34,362 nucleotides of DNA from Desulfuromonadales bacterium (GTDB lineage: Bacteria > Desulfobacterota > Desulfuromonadia > Geobacterales > Pseudopelobacteraceae), in assembly GCA_013377095.1 (NCBI GenBank), contig JACAAY010000051.1, positions 1 through 34,362 of the forward strand. Reading direction: 5' to 3'. Position numbers and translations under genes: made by a program. Positions 1 through 8,087 of this stretch are shown here, piece after piece (the stretch's first letter is position 1; each line of letters begins with the position of its first letter). The notes under the pieces are model-generated. The model made no database searches. It was given only the letters and a program-made list of their open reading frames with translations, and was not told the origin of the DNA.

Positions 1-166
1 GGCCGGGGTAATCGGTAAAGACGATCACCTGGTTGTCCGACAGGTCCGGAATGGCGTCCACCGGTGTCTTGTACACTGACCAGACGCCCCAGACGATAAT
101 CAGCCCGAAGATCATCAGGATGATGACCCGGTTACGGGCGGAATATTCGATGATTTTTTCAATCAC
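1..166 (-). CDS. cusA: CusA/CzcA-type heavy-metal RND efflux pump, N-terminal fragment
   Basis: This is the first 55 codons of a CusA-like inner-membrane RND proton/metal antiporter; the rest lies beyond the left edge. The start is a GTG at 166-164 with an AAAGG ribosome-binding site about nine bases upstream. The protein opens MIEKIIEYSARNRV, continues through the first membrane helix (about residues 14-30), and then shows TPVDAIPDLSDNQV, the hallmark of the heavy-metal RND branch just after helix 1. The CusB-type adaptor gene lies upstream in the same orientation, so the two should form an export system, probably for copper or silver. Metal specificity cannot be read from this fragment because the central methionine/acidic region is missing. 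The family call is secure; the gene symbol is by resemblance. Confidence 0.88.
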   Translation of the reverse strand, partial: MIEKIIEYSARNRVIILMIFGLIIVWGVWSVYKTPVDAIPDLSDNQVIVFTDYPG

Positions 167-184
167 TGTGGAGAACCTTTGCTG

Positions 185-660
185 CAATGGAATACGGAAA
201 AATCGGTACAGGCGGACAAAAGCGGATCTTTTTTCAATCAGGGCAACCGACTCGGGAAAAGAACCCTTTTTACTTCGGGTGATTTTCCGAAGTTGAGCAG
301 CAAGCCGACTTCGATGCCCGTGGCTTTGCAATAGTTTATCAGCTGGGCTGCGTATTCTTGGCGCAGGCTTTCCGCAGCTTTTAGTTCAACGATAACAATT
401 TCATTTACAAACAGATCGGCGTAGTAGTCACCCACCTCCCGGCCTTCGTAAAATACCTTGATGTTTACCTGTGTCTTAACGTGCAGGCCATATTTCTCCA
501 ATTCATATGCCAGGGCATTTTCGTAGACTTTTTCAAGGAAGCCATATCCTAACGCATTGTAAACCCGGTAAAACGACTTAATGACGATTTCAGTTAAATC
601 CGCATGCAGCATTGATTTCTCCGCTTTTTCCGGTTTTTCCGCTGTGTCCGTGTTCAATTG
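185..660. mobile_element. GxxExxY cassette bounded by inverted terminal repeats
   Basis: A 476-base unit begins with CAATGGAATACGGA (185-198) and ends with the reverse complement of CAATTGAACACGGA (647-660). The two 14-base ends match at 12 positions and point inward. Inside each end are runs of the form (A)nGCGGA or CCGGAAAAA, and the only gene within is the GxxExxY ORF. The unit fills the gap between two operon genes almost exactly: 15 bases after one stop codon and 5 bases before the next ribosome-binding site. A 123-base hairpin at 8511-8633 has the same 14-base ends and no gene, as a deletion derivative would. I see no transposase and no clear target-site duplication, so mobility is inferred. 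Confidence 0.5.
238..612 (-). CDS. GxxExxY family protein (PD-(D/E)XK nuclease-like fold)
   Basis: A 124-residue soluble protein. The name-giving motif is at residues 24-30 (G-F-L-E-K-V-Y). Downstream come D66 and E76-L-K78 in a strand-like context, matching the PD-(D/E)XK nuclease-like core assigned to this family, and a QLINYCKATG segment near residue 90. The family's biological role is not established. I chose the ATG at 612 because GGAG lies six bases upstream and the usual family start MLHAD follows. An in-frame TTG at 657 would add 15 lysine/glutamate-rich residues, has no good ribosome-binding site, and would be encoded by the terminal-repeat DNA. The gene sits inside an efflux operon with no obvious functional link, which suggests insertion. 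Confidence 0.85.
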   Translation of the reverse strand: MLHADLTEIVIKSFYRVYNALGYGFLEKVYENALAYELEKYGLHVKTQVNIKVFYEGREVGDYYADLFVNEIVIVELKAAESLRQEYAAQLINYCKATGIEVGLLLNFGKSPEVKRVLFPSRLP

Positions 661-675
661 TCTTTTGACTCGTTT

Positions 676-1158
676 TCACTTATTCAGAAACTCCTTGGAA
701 TAGAGATACAGTTTGCCGAAGTTGCCGCTCTGCTGGGAAAGCTGGTAGAGCAGCATCACTCCGGTGTTTTTTGTATCAAAGCTGGTATACTGCTCCAGCC
801 TGAGCACCGCTGCTCCTGTAACCGGTCCAAACATTTTCTTGCAATGGATGAGGAGCTTTTCGTAGTTGTCGAATCCATGAAAATCAATGACAACACCCGT
901 AAATTTCTCTTTGTAATAGGTGTAGGTGATCGAATCCGCCTTGATTCCGCCATAACCAAGGTCTTCTTCAGAACGCTGGAACGCCTTGACCCCTGGCATG
1001 ACTCCCATGCGTCCTTCCACCAGCTTTGAATCTTCTTCCCGCATGGATTCCACGTCCGCCCCCCACAAAAAGCCCCGGAAACCGCTCATGTCTGCTGCTG
1101 AAGCGGAAACCGCTACGGCAAGTATCAGGGATAACAGAAAAACGGTTATCAATTTCAT
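676..1158 (-). CDS. Small exported protein of the Cus-like operon, function unknown
   Basis: A 160-residue protein with a clear Sec signal peptide: MKLITV, a hydrophobic core, and probable cleavage after SASA near residue 22. The mature part starts ADMSGFRGFLWG and has mixed alpha/beta character without cysteines suited to metal binding. I do not recognise a named family. The start at 1158 is preceded by AGAGGA about nine bases away. A longer reading from 1266 overlaps the end of the adaptor gene and hides the signal peptide inside the chain, so it was not used. It lies 34 bases after the adaptor stop and is probably co-transcribed with it. A periplasmic accessory role in metal export is a guess from position only. 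Confidence 0.75.
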   Translation of the reverse strand: MKLITVFLLSLILAVAVSASAADMSGFRGFLWGADVESMREEDSKLVEGRMGVMPGVKAFQRSEEDLGYGGIKADSITYTYYKEKFTGVVIDFHGFDNYEKLLIHCKKMFGPVTGAAVLRLEQYTSFDTKNTGVMLLYQLSQQSGNFGKLYLYSKEFLNK

Positions 1159-1192
1159 AGGGCTCATTCCTCTTTGCTGCCCTGCCAGCCAG

Positions 1193-2497
1193 TTATCGTG
1201 GGGCAGTCGACTCGGCAGGCGCTGACGATGGTTCAGCGCCACGGCTAAGTTGTGCTTCGGAGTCAATCAGGAATCCTCCGGTGGAGGCCACCTTCTCCCC
1301 AGCCTTCAGGCCGGACAGTATCTGAACCTCCTTGCCGGAACGGGTCCCCGTCTTCACGTTGCGCGGTGCGAACACGCCAGGTTTGGACTCGACCCAGACC
1401 AGTTGGCGCGCACCCGTATCCATGACGGCCCTGGCGGGTATAACCAGAGAATCGGCCAGGGGAACTTTGATTGACGCCTGCACGTACATTTCCGGTTTCA
1501 GCTTCAGCCCCGGGTTGGGTAGTTCAACCCTGAGCTTGACCGTTCGTGTCTTCGCATCCAGAAAAGGATAGATCAGTTTTACTTTCCCGCGAAAGGGGTC
1601 ACCCGGATAGGAGCGGGAATGAATGGTAACCTCTTGGCCGACTTTGACCAGGGGGAAGTCGCTCTCAAAGAGTTCAAGCTCAACCCAGATTTGGGAGAGA
1701 TCGGCAATTGAAAAGAGCGCTTCTCCCACGTTTACATATTGCCCCTCGCGAACGAGTTTTTCGGTGACAACACCTGAAAAGGGACTGGAAATCGGAACGG
1801 TAATGGTCGGCTTGTCCGATTTCTGCAACCGGGCGAACTGCTCTTCCCTGAATCCCAGTTGGCGCAGTCGCTCATAGGCATCCCCCAGCGACAACTGGGT
1901 GTTAATGGGAAAGCTGGTGAACGTCGAACTATTCAGAACCTTGATTGTCTTGTAGGCGAGCAGGTACTGTACCTGGGCATTGTAAAGGTCGATCGAAAAA
2001 ATCTCGGCCACTGCCTGACCCTTGCGCACCTCGCTTCCCACGCTCTTTACTATCAGGTTGTCGAGTCGCCCGGAGAGCCAGGTGGAAACCTTGCCCTGGC
2101 GTTCCTGGTTATAGGCCACAATTCCGGTACAGCTAATTTCCCGATTGAACGGTTTAACCGTCGCCGCAACCGTGGCCAGGTTGGCCATGATTTGTTGGGA
2201 CGGCGACAGAGCCACTTGACGCACAGCCCCTGCTTCTTTGTCGCTGAGATTCGGACCGCCGATCTTCAGCACCATCTCCATGCCGCAGACCGGGCAGGGG
2301 CCGGGCTGATCCTTGAGTACAAACGGATGCATCGCGCAGGTATAGTTGTTTTTACCGGCCTGTCCTTTTGTCACTCCCGGCGGTGTTGCCGGTCGCCGAC
2401 CCATGAAATAGCCGCAGAACACCGCTGCCGCGAGCAGCGCGACCAAAATTCCTATTTTTGCTGATCTGTTCATTGTCACGACCTTCCGACCGCACAT
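1193..2497 (-). CDS. cusB: CusB-type RND efflux periplasmic adaptor with heavy-metal-binding domain
   Basis: A 434-residue membrane-fusion protein that would link an inner-membrane RND pump to an outer-membrane channel. An N-terminal signal/anchor helix spans about residues 14-32. A compact heavy-metal-binding module follows, with YTCAMHP at 52-58 and CPVCGM at 68-73, a typical Cu/Ag ligand set. The remainder has the HlyD-like order: barrel-sandwich halves around a short helical hairpin (near LLAYKTIKVL), a beta-barrel, and a membrane-proximal domain ending about residue 415. Two starts are possible. The ATG at 2497 has GAGGAG five bases upstream, and the ATG at 2473 has GGAAGG eight bases upstream. 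I kept the longer one. It heads the operon that ends in the CusA-type pump. Confidence 0.9.
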   Translation of the reverse strand: MCGRKVVTMNRSAKIGILVALLAAAVFCGYFMGRRPATPPGVTKGQAGKNNYTCAMHPFVLKDQPGPCPVCGMEMVLKIGGPNLSDKEAGAVRQVALSPSQQIMANLATVAATVKPFNREISCTGIVAYNQERQGKVSTWLSGRLDNLIVKSVGSEVRKGQAVAEIFSIDLYNAQVQYLLAYKTIKVLNSSTFTSFPINTQLSLGDAYERLRQLGFREEQFARLQKSDKPTITVPISSPFSGVVTEKLVREGQYVNVGEALFSIADLSQIWVELELFESDFPLVKVGQEVTIHSRSYPGDPFRGKVKLIYPFLDAKTRTVKLRVELPNPGLKLKPEMYVQASIKVPLADSLVIPARAVMDTGARQLVWVESKPGVFAPRNVKTGTRSGKEVQILSGLKAGEKVASTGGFLIDSEAQLSRGAEPSSAPAESTAPR

Positions 2498-2546
2498 ACT
2501 AACTCCTCAGAACAGCAAGAAGTCTGCCACGCCTGGGGGACGGGGT

Positions 2547-2583
2547 AGAGTATCTATCTTGCAGGTACTCTGTCAACCTGCAA
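2547..2583 (-). promoter_or_regulatory. Promoter of the Cus-like operon with overlapping dyads
   Basis: On the minus strand TTGACA (2576-2571) and TACTCT (2552-2547) are separated by 18 bases, about 50 bases before the adaptor start. Two perfect inverted repeats overlap this promoter: TTGCAGGT/ACCTGCAA (2559-2566 and 2576-2583, nine-base spacer) and AGAGTA/TACTCT (2547-2552 and 2566-2571, 13-base spacer). A dyad between the -35 and -10 with a slightly long spacer is the arrangement used by MerR-family metal sensors such as CueR, but no regulator gene is in view. The promoter call is moderate; the regulator class is a guess. Confidence 0.5.
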
Positions 2584-2833
2584 CATGGTGGAAAACACGT
2601 CACTGGGGCATTGCCCGGTTATTGGATCTCAACAGGTTACAGCTCTGCAAAAATATTGGCAGCATGTAAAACCGGTTTTTTATTAACTTATAAAAAACGT
2701 AATAAATTCGGCATGTATTATGTCTGATGTGCTCCCGGGCCCTCTGTCTGTTCTTGTTTTGCTTCTGTGCCCGCTTGAGTAAGTTTTTTTCAATTGCTTG
2801 AAATGACTGAATATTGTTGGGGATTTCCGTGGA
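2584..2833. other. Non-coding stretch between the efflux operon and the oxidase operon
   Basis: This AT-rich stretch separates two divergent transcription units. I see no convincing gene. The only small structure I would mark is TTCAA-N4-TTGAA at 2789-2802, about 40 bases upstream of the sigma-54-like promoter; it could be an activator site but is short enough to be chance. Confidence 0.4.
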
Positions 2834-2849
2834 TGGCACGTTCCGTGCT
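2834..2849 (+). promoter_or_regulatory. Sigma-54 (-24/-12) promoter for the multicopper oxidase pair
   Basis: The sequence TGGCACGTTCCGTGCT matches the RpoN consensus TGGCAC-N5-TTGC closely. All six -24 bases match, GG and GC are exactly ten bases apart, and only one base differs in the -12 box. Transcription would begin near 2860, giving a leader of about 100 bases to the ATG at 2963. An enhancer-binding activator would be required; none is encoded in this window. Confidence 0.7.
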
Positions 2850-2962
2850 AAAAATCTGTTTGTATTCGATTTGGAATGACACAGAAGTGCGCATCTGATG
2901 CGCTGCAAGGGTCTGCACTGAGTCTGGAAAATATAAACCGCATGTTTGGCGTGGAGGAAAAA

Positions 2963-4501
2963 ATGACAATGAATAGACGGGATTTCCTTAAGTTTAGCGC
3001 ATCAGGTCTGGCAGGGGTTGCAACCATCGCCATGGGGAGCAAATTTCCGTTTCTGGGGGTCAAGAATGCCTTTGCTGCCACACAGACCCTGAACATCACC
3101 ATTACCGACGCCATGAAACAGATGGTAACCCACAACGCCATCAACGATGCTCGCTGTTATTTCTGGATTTACAAAATGGATGCGGACGGTGTGGATGTAC
3201 CGGCTGACTGCCCGGGGCCGACGATCTATGCTGTCAACGGTGATTCCATTACCATAAACATCACCAATACTCTTGACGAGCCGCACTCCTTCTTCATCCC
3301 TGGGCCGCTTCCCAATGACCCGCCGATCTTTGACAGCGGTCCGATCAATCCCGGCCAGACATTAAGCAACCTGACGTTCACGGCAACCAAATCGGGCGCG
3401 CACCTGTACTATGACAATCTGAACGCGCCGGTCAACCGGCAGATGGGTCTACACGGCGCCCTGGTGGTCCGTCCGGCCGTAGCGCTCAGTGGACACAACT
3501 TCACACCCTATGATATCACGCCGGCCAATTTTGCCAACGGCACCGGTCCGACCGCCCATATTCAGAACATGTATGACATGTTCGGTACATCCTTCTGGCC
3601 CGGTCTGAAGTGGGAACAGGGCGATCCGGCCACCAATACCCCCCCCTTCCGGCAGTATGTCTGGCTGTACCACATGCCCAGCCCCAACCTGCAGCTGGAA
3701 GTCGGGAGTTTGCCGCCAGGACAGATCATGAGTCCCAAGGTGTTCATGGACAAGATTGCCCGCGATCCGTTCAGCCCCACCCGCAACAATGGTTTGCCCC
3801 AGTATTATACTGTTAACGGCCAGTCCGGTTTCTTCTCCCATTTTATCCCGGCCATCACCCCCATATCGCGGGTCGGCGAACCGGTAATAATTCACATCAT
3901 GAATGCCGGTGTGCAGGCTGTTTCGCACCATATGCACTGTAACCATTTCTTTGTCACCAGCATCAACGGGACCCCTAATCCCAACCCGGTCTGGGTGGAT
4001 ATTTACGCTGTCAGGCCCATGGATCGTATCGACTACACCTTCCCGTTCATGCGTCCGCCCGACAATGCCAATATCCGTGGCATCGGCCGTCCGGACCAGC
4101 CGCTCAACTCCTCCGGAGGCGCGCCGTGCTGGCCACCCCAGCAGGAGATGCAGACGTTCTACCCGCCCAATGTTCTCCCACCACCCGGTACGCTCGGTGT
4201 ACCGACGGATGCCAACAACGTTCCCCTCAACATGGGGCAGCGTCTGTCGCCGCTCTGCTACCCGGCCCACGACCACCTGGAGTCGAGTCAGACCGCCCAG
4301 GGGGGCAACTACAACATGGGCCTGATCACCGGGGCGTACATCTTCGGCGACCGGAATGCCCAGAGCCAGGGGCTGGGAGACTTTATGAATTTCCCCATGG
4401 ATGCGGACTTTTTCCAGATGTTCCGTAACATCCGCGGTCTGGCCGTCAATGGGGTCAATGGTACCCGCGAGGCGGCAGGGCCACGGACGAGCGCTGGCTG
4501 A
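2963..4501 (+). CDS. Multicopper oxidase subunit with Tat signal (first of a split pair)
   Basis: A 512-residue secreted copper protein. The start at 2963 has GGAGG five bases upstream and gives MTMNRRDFLKF, a twin-arginine signal with cleavage near residue 37 (AFA); the longer frame from 2876 was rejected. Cupredoxin-like domains follow. Ligand-type motifs are H322-H-M-H325-C-N-H328-F, which resembles the HxxHxH region of the C-terminal multicopper oxidase domain, and C432-Y-P-A-H436-D-H438 before a GGNYNMGLI strand, as in Geobacter OmpB-like oxidases. At the expected first HxH position I see only LYYDN, so the usual domain-1 ligands look absent here; the next gene supplies HWH and HCH. It probably oxidises a metal or phenolic substrate outside the cytoplasm. 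The family is clear, the substrate is not. Confidence 0.85.
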   Translation: MTMNRRDFLKFSASGLAGVATIAMGSKFPFLGVKNAFAATQTLNITITDAMKQMVTHNAINDARCYFWIYKMDADGVDVPADCPGPTIYAVNGDSITINITNTLDEPHSFFIPGPLPNDPPIFDSGPINPGQTLSNLTFTATKSGAHLYYDNLNAPVNRQMGLHGALVVRPAVALSGHNFTPYDITPANFANGTGPTAHIQNMYDMFGTSFWPGLKWEQGDPATNTPPFRQYVWLYHMPSPNLQLEVGSLPPGQIMSPKVFMDKIARDPFSPTRNNGLPQYYTVNGQSGFFSHFIPAITPISRVGEPVIIHIMNAGVQAVSHHMHCNHFFVTSINGTPNPNPVWVDIYAVRPMDRIDYTFPFMRPPDNANIRGIGRPDQPLNSSGGAPCWPPQQEMQTFYPPNVLPPPGTLGVPTDANNVPLNMGQRLSPLCYPAHDHLESSQTAQGGNYNMGLITGAYIFGDRNAQSQGLGDFMNFPMDADFFQMFRNIRGLAVNGVNGTREAAGPRTSAG

Positions 4502-4569
4502 CGACCGCTTGGCGTGGCTCACATTTCGTTAATAAAGCTCCAACATCAGATAACAAGGAGATCTCCGAT

Positions 4570-6558
4570 ATGTCAGTTCAAAACCCAGCTTTTACGGTAA
4601 CCCGCTGGTCAGTCGTCGGGATGGAGGCGATGTTTTCCAAGATGTTCGACCCGCCCACCGAAAGCCCCCCTCCCACCGATCAGCTGCTGCTGGTGCCGCA
4701 AGGCTTGATCAGGCCCAATCCGGTGCCGGAGGTCATGGCCGCTGCCGGCCTGCAGCAAAAGCCCAAAATCCCCCACACGGTCCAGCGCGACCTGCTGAAC
4801 TCACAATCAATTCCGACCTGGGACGGGGCGAAACGGCTCGTGTTCTACACTATCGCCGATGCTGACAACCCATCGGCCAAGGGGGGCACCTACCCCGGTC
4901 CCACCCTGCGCATGCCTCGCGGCGTAATCTTCAATGGCGATGTCTCCGGCAAGGGGCCGCCCCCCCACACCATTCACTGGCATGGTATGGAACCGACCCC
5001 CCTGAACGACGGCGTCGGACACTGCTCCATGGAGCTTGGCCACTATGTCTACCAGTGGCAGCCCAACTTCATGGGCTTCTACTTCCTGCATTGCCACCGC
5101 AACACCATGCAGCACTTCGAGTTCGGCCTGTTCAGCGCCCTGATCTTTGAGGCGCCGGACTCCTATTTCGCATCCATCGCCTCGACCGACGCCCAGGGCA
5201 ATGTGACACTTAACAGCATCCCCATCGGTCATGGCCGTGACGGCAAGCGCCGGGTGGCGTGCAACCTGGACAATCCCCTCACCGGACAGCCCAGGTTTAG
5301 TCAGTTCCAGGGGTTCAACCGCAGGCCGGTCGACAGCCCGGATGATCAGCCCTTGGGACCCACTGACACCAATATCAGATTCCCCACCGACCCCCATGCC
5401 ATGACCGTGCCGTTCGACGTGGAAGCGCTGCTGGTCTGTGACGACCGGGACTCGGTCTGGAGCGATCTGGCGCCGGGCGCCTTTACGACCTTCCCTGCAA
5501 CGGGTTTACAGCCGGGGATCAACGATCAATTCCAGAATAATCCCGGCTCGCAAGGTTTCTTTGCCTTCAACGATTTCAACGCCGATTACTGGTTCATTAC
5601 CGGCGTGGCCGTACCAGCCCACAAGGGGGGGACCGGCACCATTCCAGCCAACCTGGTCATCCCGCCGGCGCTGAACAGCGGCATCAGCGGCACCCAGATT
5701 TCAGTCAACGCCAAAACTGGCGATACCATCCTGGTCCGCATCCTGAACGCCGCTTACAACTACATTCGTATCACCCTGCCGGTGGATGCCGTGATCATCG
5801 CCTGGGACGGCCGTGCCCTGGGGGTTGCCCCTTATGGCCACAATGAGTCCTACCTGGTGCCGGGAGGCATACCGATCGATTTCAACGCCGAGGTCAACAT
5901 CCAGTCCGTCGGCCGACGCTTCGACTGTCTGATAAAGTCGACCACACCAATCAACGACTTTATCATCTGTGAATTCATCAACCATAAGAGCATGGTTCCG
6001 GAGGCTGGTGAAAAGGAAGAGATCCTGGTGACCGCCAAGATACCCTTCATTATCTCGGGCAATCCCCAGCCACCATTGACCTTTACCTTCAGGGGGGCTG
6101 TGGTTGACCAGCTCGGAAGCCCGGTCGCCGGATGCAATGTTACCGCTACACCGAAATCCATCAGCGGAACACCGACCCAGACTGTCGTGTCCGACTCCCA
6201 AGGCCACTTTACGATCCCCGGCATGACCAGTGCGTCCTACGACATCACCGCGCTCATGCCCAACTCGGTCAAGATATTCACGCCGGCAAGCCAGACCGTG
6301 ACCTGCAACAGCCAGGATGTGACGATTCCGGATATTGTGGTCAGTATCGCCGACTTTGCTCCTCCCGGCGGCTACACGCTGCCCGATGCCCTCAAGTCAT
6401 TGCGGGAGGTAGTCGGATTAGATAAACCCTCGAATTTTGATAAACTGCGCTTTGACGTGGCGCCGTTCCTGAACGGCGTTCCGGCGCCCGATGGCGTGCT
6501 GGACATCCGCGATTCACTCAATATTCTGAGGATGGTGGTGGGATTGCCACCGTTGTAA
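4570..6558 (+). CDS. Multicopper oxidase partner subunit with carboxypeptidase-regulatory-like and dockerin-like C-terminal domains
   Basis: A 662-residue protein, 68 bases after its partner and preceded by AAGGAG. Copper motifs are H133-T-I-H136-W-H138-G and H174-C-H176-RNTMQ-H182-FEFGL, corresponding to the HxHG and HCH-type oxidase ligands missing from the first subunit. Further cupredoxin-like sequence runs to about residue 500. A carboxypeptidase-regulatory/Cna-B-like beta domain covers about 510-590. Residues about 604-662 form a dockerin-like pair of helices (DALKSLREVVGL, then DVAPFLNGVP, then LDIRDSLNILRMVVGL). No signal peptide is visible at the N-terminus, although its partner has a Tat signal, so it may be exported as a folded complex with it. 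It would be attached outside the cell through the dockerin-like tail. Confidence 0.82.
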   Translation: MSVQNPAFTVTRWSVVGMEAMFSKMFDPPTESPPPTDQLLLVPQGLIRPNPVPEVMAAAGLQQKPKIPHTVQRDLLNSQSIPTWDGAKRLVFYTIADADNPSAKGGTYPGPTLRMPRGVIFNGDVSGKGPPPHTIHWHGMEPTPLNDGVGHCSMELGHYVYQWQPNFMGFYFLHCHRNTMQHFEFGLFSALIFEAPDSYFASIASTDAQGNVTLNSIPIGHGRDGKRRVACNLDNPLTGQPRFSQFQGFNRRPVDSPDDQPLGPTDTNIRFPTDPHAMTVPFDVEALLVCDDRDSVWSDLAPGAFTTFPATGLQPGINDQFQNNPGSQGFFAFNDFNADYWFITGVAVPAHKGGTGTIPANLVIPPALNSGISGTQISVNAKTGDTILVRILNAAYNYIRITLPVDAVIIAWDGRALGVAPYGHNESYLVPGGIPIDFNAEVNIQSVGRRFDCLIKSTTPINDFIICEFINHKSMVPEAGEKEEILVTAKIPFIISGNPQPPLTFTFRGAVVDQLGSPVAGCNVTATPKSISGTPTQTVVSDSQGHFTIPGMTSASYDITALMPNSVKIFTPASQTVTCNSQDVTIPDIVVSIADFAPPGGYTLPDALKSLREVVGLDKPSNFDKLRFDVAPFLNGVPAPDGVLDIRDSLNILRMVVGLPPL

Positions 6559-6612
6559 CCCACGTCATCCCGTGTGTTCTCCGGCCCCTGGGGGGGTGAG
6601 TCAGCGAACGGC

Positions 6613-6653
6613 AAGGGGCCTCGCGACAGACAGTCGGTGAGGCCCTTTGTTTG
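6613..6653 (+). terminator. Intrinsic terminator after the oxidase pair
   Basis: GGGCCTC (6616-6622) pairs with GAGGCCC (6639-6645) across a 16-base loop, flanked by AAG and TTT that extend the stem. A T-rich run TTTGTTTG follows. It lies 55 bases after the oxidase stop codon. Confidence 0.6.
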
Positions 6654-6728
6654 CCAATCTGTTCGTCGTACTCGCTGTTTGGCCCACAGGGGGCACAGGG
6701 CGGATTGTTTTTCCCGTGATGTGCAGCT

Positions 6729-6744
6729 TGGTGTTCTTCATGCT
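6729..6744 (+). promoter_or_regulatory. Weak candidate sigma-54 promoter before the cohesin-like gene
   Basis: TGGTGTTCTTCATGCT has GG and GC ten bases apart and ATGC in the -12 box, but only TGG of the -24 hexamer matches. It is about 47 bases upstream of the chosen start. I list it because better matches lie before other genes of the same proposed system. Confidence 0.3.
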
Positions 6745-6790
6745 AGACTACGTTACAGCGATACTCATACTTGCAATAAAGGGGCATCCC

Positions 6791-8062
6791 ATGAGACTCC
6801 ATCTCAGATACATTTTTCTTGTCGTTGTACTGTGCATCGTCAACGCTTCGTTGGCATCGGGGGCATCGGTGACAATCATGCCCTCCGGCGCCGGATCATA
6901 TTCCGTTCAGGGTGACAACATGGACGGAGTAACCGGTATGACTCTGACCATTGATTATAATAAGTCTGCGCTCTCATCTCCCACGGTCAGTTGGGGGAGT
7001 CTTGTCTCCGGCGCGATGGCCATAGCTAATACCACCACCTTTCCCAGCAGCATAAAAATTTCTATCATCCGCGTAAATCCGTTTTCGGGGAGCGGACCGA
7101 TTGCAACGGTTACCTTTGCCAATCACAACAGCAGTGCTGTACTCCCATCTCTCGTCGTTAACCAGATGACCGACAGCAACATGGCGAACATACCGGTCCA
7201 GGACAACAAGCGAATAGAAACTGACGACACAAAAAAAACCGACTCACCAACGGTTTACCCTGGGTTTGAAAAAGAGAAAGGGGATACGATCGTTACCCCC
7301 GGCTCGTCAATGTCAGGCTCCCCCCCGCCAGGCTTAGGGACAAAAACTGTTGCTCCGCTCCCGACCGTTCCGGGATCGATTGCCGTCCCCGGCGACAGCC
7401 AGCCCAGAGGCGAGATGCATCCGGCCGAAACCAAGGGTGCCCCTGCCCAGGAAGTGCCCGTGGCAGCGGAAAGCGAGACACTGCAGATGAAGCAGCAACC
7501 GGTTGAGAAGGTGAGCGAAGCGAGTGAACCTGTCGGTGTAAAGCAGACCGTGTACAGTGGTGTGCTCGACCGCTTCAGGGTGTATCAGGGTGAAAAGACC
7601 CCCGATGCTCTTGTCGCGCTCTTCAAAAAGGTTGTTTCGCCAACCGTGCTGCAGGAACCTGACATCGCCATCAGTGACGGCACGGCAGTTGTCAGGATCA
7701 CGGTTGATCTGTCGGCAATCAAGAGCGCTTCGCCCAATTTCGCATTCACCGACGCCAAGCTGGTATCCCTGAAAAAGGGCGAGGCTTCCGGCCAGTGGGT
7801 GCTGGAAACGTTGCCCCAGGTCAATGCCCTGAAGGCCAGCGTTACCATTTTGAATGGCAATTCGATTATGGAGTACCCCCTGACACTTGTGCCACCCTCC
7901 GCACCGGTTTCGGCGAAACTGGCCGATTTTGCGGCATTTTTGAAAGACAGCGGAGCCAAGGCTCCGAAACATGACCTGAACGGAGACGGTCGCCATGACT
8001 ATCTGGATGATTACATCTATACGGCGCACTATCTGATCAGATCGAAAACAACGGCGCACTGA
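6791..8062 (+). CDS. Secreted cohesin-like protein with Pro-rich linker and C-terminal EF-hand/dockerin half-repeat
   Basis: A 423-residue protein. The ATG at 6791 has AAAGGGG upstream and opens a signal peptide ending ASLASG near residue 24; the in-frame upstream extension adds a different hydrophobic stretch and overlaps a terminator. Residues about 25-135 look like a cohesin domain: DGVTGMTLTIDYNKSALSSP, then WGSLVSG, then SGSGPIATVTF. A Pro/Thr/Glu-rich linker covers about 140-260. A second folded region of unknown family covers about 265-385. The extreme C-terminus has DLNGDGRHDYLDDY, a textbook calcium-binding EF-hand/dockerin loop. It could bind dockerin-bearing neighbours through the cohesin-like domain while carrying half a dockerin itself. 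The cohesin call is by pattern and should be confirmed by profile search. Confidence 0.7.
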   Translation: MRLHLRYIFLVVVLCIVNASLASGASVTIMPSGAGSYSVQGDNMDGVTGMTLTIDYNKSALSSPTVSWGSLVSGAMAIANTTTFPSSIKISIIRVNPFSGSGPIATVTFANHNSSAVLPSLVVNQMTDSNMANIPVQDNKRIETDDTKKTDSPTVYPGFEKEKGDTIVTPGSSMSGSPPPGLGTKTVAPLPTVPGSIAVPGDSQPRGEMHPAETKGAPAQEVPVAAESETLQMKQQPVEKVSEASEPVGVKQTVYSGVLDRFRVYQGEKTPDALVALFKKVVSPTVLQEPDIAISDGTAVVRITVDLSAIKSASPNFAFTDAKLVSLKKGEASGQWVLETLPQVNALKASVTILNGNSIMEYPLTLVPPSAPVSAKLADFAAFLKDSGAKAPKHDLNGDGRHDYLDDYIYTAHYLIRSKTTAH

Positions 8063-8087
8063 ATATACACTGGTTGGAGGGTATTAT

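Noticed and set aside
2600..2908. A 102-codon minus-strand frame in the intergenic region
   Set aside because: Low-complexity translation, no ribosome-binding site, and it crosses the sigma-54-like promoter of the oxidase operon.
3449..4522. A 357-codon open frame on the minus strand
   Set aside because: It is fully antisense to the Tat-signal oxidase gene, has no ribosome-binding site or recognisable domain, and reflects the high GC content at third positions.
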